Assembly: GCF_030867095.1 (NCBI RefSeq)
Contig: NC_081828.1
Span: forward strand, 51,127,434 to 51,191,433
Reading direction: 5' to 3'
Length of the DNA stretch: 64,000 nt
Origin: Alligator mississippiensis
Lineage: Eukaryota > Chordata > Crocodylia > Alligatoridae
Each line of letters starts with the position of its first letter. Position 1 is the first letter of the stretch. The notes beneath the pieces were generated by a model. It was not told where the DNA came from and made no database searches. It worked only from the letters and a program-made list of their open reading frames with translations. This document shows, piece by piece, positions 61,011 to 64,000 of this stretch. A program made the position numbers and the translations under genes.

Positions 61011-61794
61011 AGGTGAAACATCACTCATTGTTTCATGTCAGGCAGGGGCCCAAACCTGAGGGACAACAGGCAGTGCATTGCCTCCTTACAGAAATATGCC
61101 TCAGGTTTCCCAGGGCACATCTTTACAAGCAGGGAAAACCAGGATGGCACTCCTCAGAGTTGAGGAGCCTGATTGTGAGCGAGAATTCCCAGGGGGCACA
61201 GGATCAGGCACCACAAGCCCCAGGAGCGATTACCTGGGGGAGATGGCGAGCACAGGCAGCTCTGGGCTGCCCAAGCTCTTGCGCCATAAAGCAAAGCGAC
61301 ATCTGCCACAAAGTGGAAGAAACCATTACCACCGTCACCTCAGCCACAAATTTTGGGCATCTGTGGCACAAGGGGCATAGACATCTGTTTATTTTGCCTG
61401 TCTCACCAAAACATTTTTAAGGTAGCACAAAGGAAATGTTTCTGCCATCTGACACACATATCCCTTTCTCTATTTTATTTGCACTTTCACTTTGGATAAG
61501 GATGCATTAGTGTTTATTTACAAAATTAATTCAAACTTGTAGTGTGATCCAATTTCACAGCTTTTTTCAGAGAATCAAAAATCATGATTTTCTAAGCACA
61601 TTCTTATAAGAGCACCTTTGACTTTACTTGAATTGTCATCACAGTGAATAAATATACAGAGGAGAGAACAGTCATGTCCATTTTTCAATTATGCTGTTTA
61701 CAAAGGATAGATTAACTCTTTCTCCAAATATTTAATCCAGAAGTTAAATTCCATATCATAGTATTTATAATTCAAGGTAAAAAATTAAGGGTAT

Positions 61795-61820
61795 GCACAC
61801 ACACACACACACACACACAC
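61795..61820 (+). repeat. (AC)n microsatellite
   Basis: There are about thirteen uninterrupted ac/ca units. Confidence 0.97.
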
Positions 61821-61976
61821 CCTACCTCATATTGGTTACAAATGGTCTGGAACTTTTCTCCAATGCATAAAAGTGTACATGACTTTTTAAAACTGAACTG
61901 CCTGAAAGTTATCAGACTAGGTATCAATTAAAACTTGAGCACAGAAACTATGACTTACAGACATTAAAGAAAACCA

Positions 61977-62230
61977 AAGCAAAATGCACTTTACCAAAAA
62001 CAGTAGCACAGTAGTTCAACCCGGCTCCACAGCATCTGTATAGATCAGGCGCTCTTGGTACTCTTATCTAAAGCTAATTCAATCAACTATTGGATAAAAG
62101 TGCCAAAAGCCCCACTAAAAAACCTGATCTATACAGACGTTGGGGGAACTGGCTCCAACTAATGTGATGCCTCTACTGGGCATGTGCTAGACTTGGCACA
62201 AGGGCTCGCAGAGTTCGAAGTAAAGGACCA
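61977..62230 (-). mobile_element. Palindromic MITE, copy 2 (ctgatctatacag family)
   Basis: This is the inverted counterpart of 49.43-49.69 kb. It shares tgcactttacc, ccacagcatctgtatagatcagg, cttatctaaagc, cctgatctatacagac, tctactgggcatgtgctagacttgg. The two arms around attcaatcaacta are inverted to one another (ctgtatagatcagg against cctgatctatacag). Ends are approximate, no duplication identified. Confidence 0.75.
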
Positions 62231-64000
62231 AGGGGGTTTTTGGGGGGTGGGATTTAATGCCTTAAGTAGCCTATATGCCTAGATAATGTTATGAAGATGG
62301 ATTGTGCATATACATCTGAGCATTGTAGCAGCATCCTTATTCTTACATATTAGAAGCTACTTCAATAGAACCCTTCAAAGCATGCTGAGCTTTACACAGT
62401 AAATTGTAAGAGGTGAAGTTCCCCAAAGTTGATTAAAAACACAAAAGGTAGTAAAATGGTAATATATCAGTAGATTAAGAGTTTCATAATTAAGCAAAAA
62501 GGTTGTGTGATGGTTTTGTTTGCCACCAAAATGTTTTAACTCCACTTACCACTAACTACTTCAAGATATAAACTTACATCGGTTAAGGAAAAGGAGACAC
62601 TAAGAAGATAGGCTTCATCATCTGCTACACCAGTGATTCTCATCCAGAGTGCCACAGCACCATGGGATGCCTTAAGATCCTTTCAAAGGGGCCAAAAAAT
62701 GTCAGCACTGTCAAGATTACAAGTAGGATTAAGAAGATAAGATGGGGGCTATATGGTTGATCAACTAGCCAGATCTGCCCTGTCTCCCTCACTTATGATA
62801 TAAAAACTTTGAATTCTGGCAAAAAACACCATAGTGTTGGTTTCATCCTATTACTCCTACATTTTACACTTTTGCTGTATCCTGAATTCCTCCCTCTCTT
62901 TGCTACTAATATTTGTAGACTAATATATGCGTCATTACCCTCCGCCCTCCCAGATGCCACTGAAACCTACTGCAAAGCACCTTCTTCCCTTCAATATCAA
63001 TCCCTGCAACATGCTTGTTTGTTGCTCTAAAATTTCAGAAAATTTGTTAACCATTTTTTTGGTGCCAAGGTGCCCAGAACAAAGACATTCCCAATGAACT
63101 CATACCCAACTTGTACAAAAGCACGATGATTTTCAAATTGCATGCCACTGGGTTTAAGCTGTTTGACTGCAGTCAGGAAGGAAATCTATCGTCCCATGGC
63201 TCACTAACTACCACTGTAAGAGTATGACGGCACTGCACTCTCCACTAAAGCATTTAGTACTGTCATTTTCTAAGAACATCAAATCAGAAGAATTGTCGCT
63301 GTCTTCATGGACGACTGCTCTTATGTTATAATCTGAATGGAGTATGTACATGTGCACATATTTCCAGAAAGATCAAGTGTAGAATGACAGATGTGCAATT
63401 TTTGGGACAGTATTTTTACTGGAAACACAATGGTTTGAAAAAGAATATTCCCTGCTCTCCATCGCCCCTCCCCCAGCCCTTCTAGGGGTAAACTATCTAA
63501 AAGAATCAATGATGAACAGATTAAGCTAGTTACCTAGCAAAACAAATTTATTCTGCATGTGTCAAATAACTATTCATATTTTTGTAGACTGTCATATACT
63601 ACCTCATGTCCAAAACAGTCTTGAAAGCAATTTAAGTAACTCTTGTAACGTTTGAATTTTTTAAATTAAATTTTAAATAACAGGACACGAGACTCCGTTT
63701 TATTTTCTTTCCTTAAGGTTTTCACTCCTTATGGCTAAAGAGAAACCACATGAAAACATGAGCCAAATGTACCCTAAAATCTGCAAATCCAGAAGCAAAC
63801 AAATTATTTATATATAAAAAGAAATAGATTCCATTGAAGATGGAAACTAGCACAAGACTGACTTCTTAATTCCAATCAAGTCTCACTGAAAATCAGCAAC
63901 TACCAAACTTGTAGAAGCTGAGCTTTGTATTATAAATTTATAACATATCCTTCCCCACCACTCCCTGGAGTTGTCAGTCATGAGTACATAGCAGCAGCCA
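62231..64000. other. ABL2 upstream/intron sequence, little seen
   Basis: The stretch is AT-rich and without any exon I recognise. At 62631-62700 a hAT-like left end (cagtgattctcatccagagtg) occurs without a matching right end. The end of the window is uneventful. It presumably belongs to the intron between ABL2 exons 1B and 1A. Confidence 0.5.

Larger units (their letters stand above)
59186..61976 (-). promoter_or_regulatory. ABL2: Upstream of exon 1A: 5'UTR/promoter and intron 1B
   Basis: The 5'UTR and promoter of the 1A mRNA must lie in the first part of this stretch if exon 1A carries its own promoter, as in mammals. No TATA box or CpG-rich block is obvious. The rest would be intron of the longer 1B transcript. 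A (CA) run lies at 60212-60249 and an inverted 24-base palindrome, gaagtggatcagctctggca / tgccacagctgatccacttc, at 60958-61010. No coding exon is seen. Confidence 0.45.

Noticed and set aside
62631-62710. Possible hAT left end (cagtgattctcatccagagtg)
   Set aside because: Only one end is visible; without the partner end or a duplication the limits cannot be stated.

Overview
This window is vertebrate nuclear DNA, most likely from a non-avian sauropsid. Long introns, GT-AG splice sites, many CR1 LINEs, and an abundance of hAT and other MITE-type DNA transposons suggest a crocodilian, with a turtle as the alternative. No bacterial, viral or CRISPR features are visible. The three protein-coding genes have the order and orientation known from human chromosome 1q25: FAM20B(+), TOR3A(+), ABL2(-).

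Layout: (1) 1-13.7 kb holds the last three coding exons of FAM20B (Golgi xylose kinase) with large introns, then a 3'UTR of about 3.6 kb. Its introns carry a 111-bp hAT MITE, a nearly complete CR1 ORF2, a degenerate LINE C-terminus and a CR1 tail. (2) 13.7-18.1 kb is an intergenic stretch with hAT elements, a CR1 tail and a palindromic MITE. (3) 18.08-24.57 kb contains all six coding exons of TOR3A (ER-lumen AAA+ ATPase). They join in phase to an intact 399-residue protein. (4) 24.57-26.5 kb is the convergent TOR3A/ABL2 gap. (5) 26.5-59.2 kb is ABL2 (ARG, Abelson-related tyrosine kinase) on the minus strand: a long 3'UTR, the terminal exon, nine internal exons covering the SH3-SH2-kinase core, and the alternative first exon 1A at 59.1 kb. 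Internal exon sizes (296, 273, 85, 178, 185, 153, 90) equal the classical ABL exon sizes. The 63-base cassette exon 2 was not found. (6) 59.2-64 kb is upstream or intron-1 sequence with no exon seen.

The genes are ordinary, intact, conserved host genes and show no shared pathway; their proximity is ancestral synteny. I did not find a new biological system. The non-genic interest lies in the transposon landscape: many short DNA elements whose target-site duplications can be read directly, a 1.04-kb fold-back hAT, a CR1 inserted into an hAT, a palindromic MITE family with a repeated ACT duplication, a strong hairpin inside the ABL2 3'UTR, and a TA-flanked Tigger-like MITE carrying a small Lys/Pro/Ser-rich open frame.
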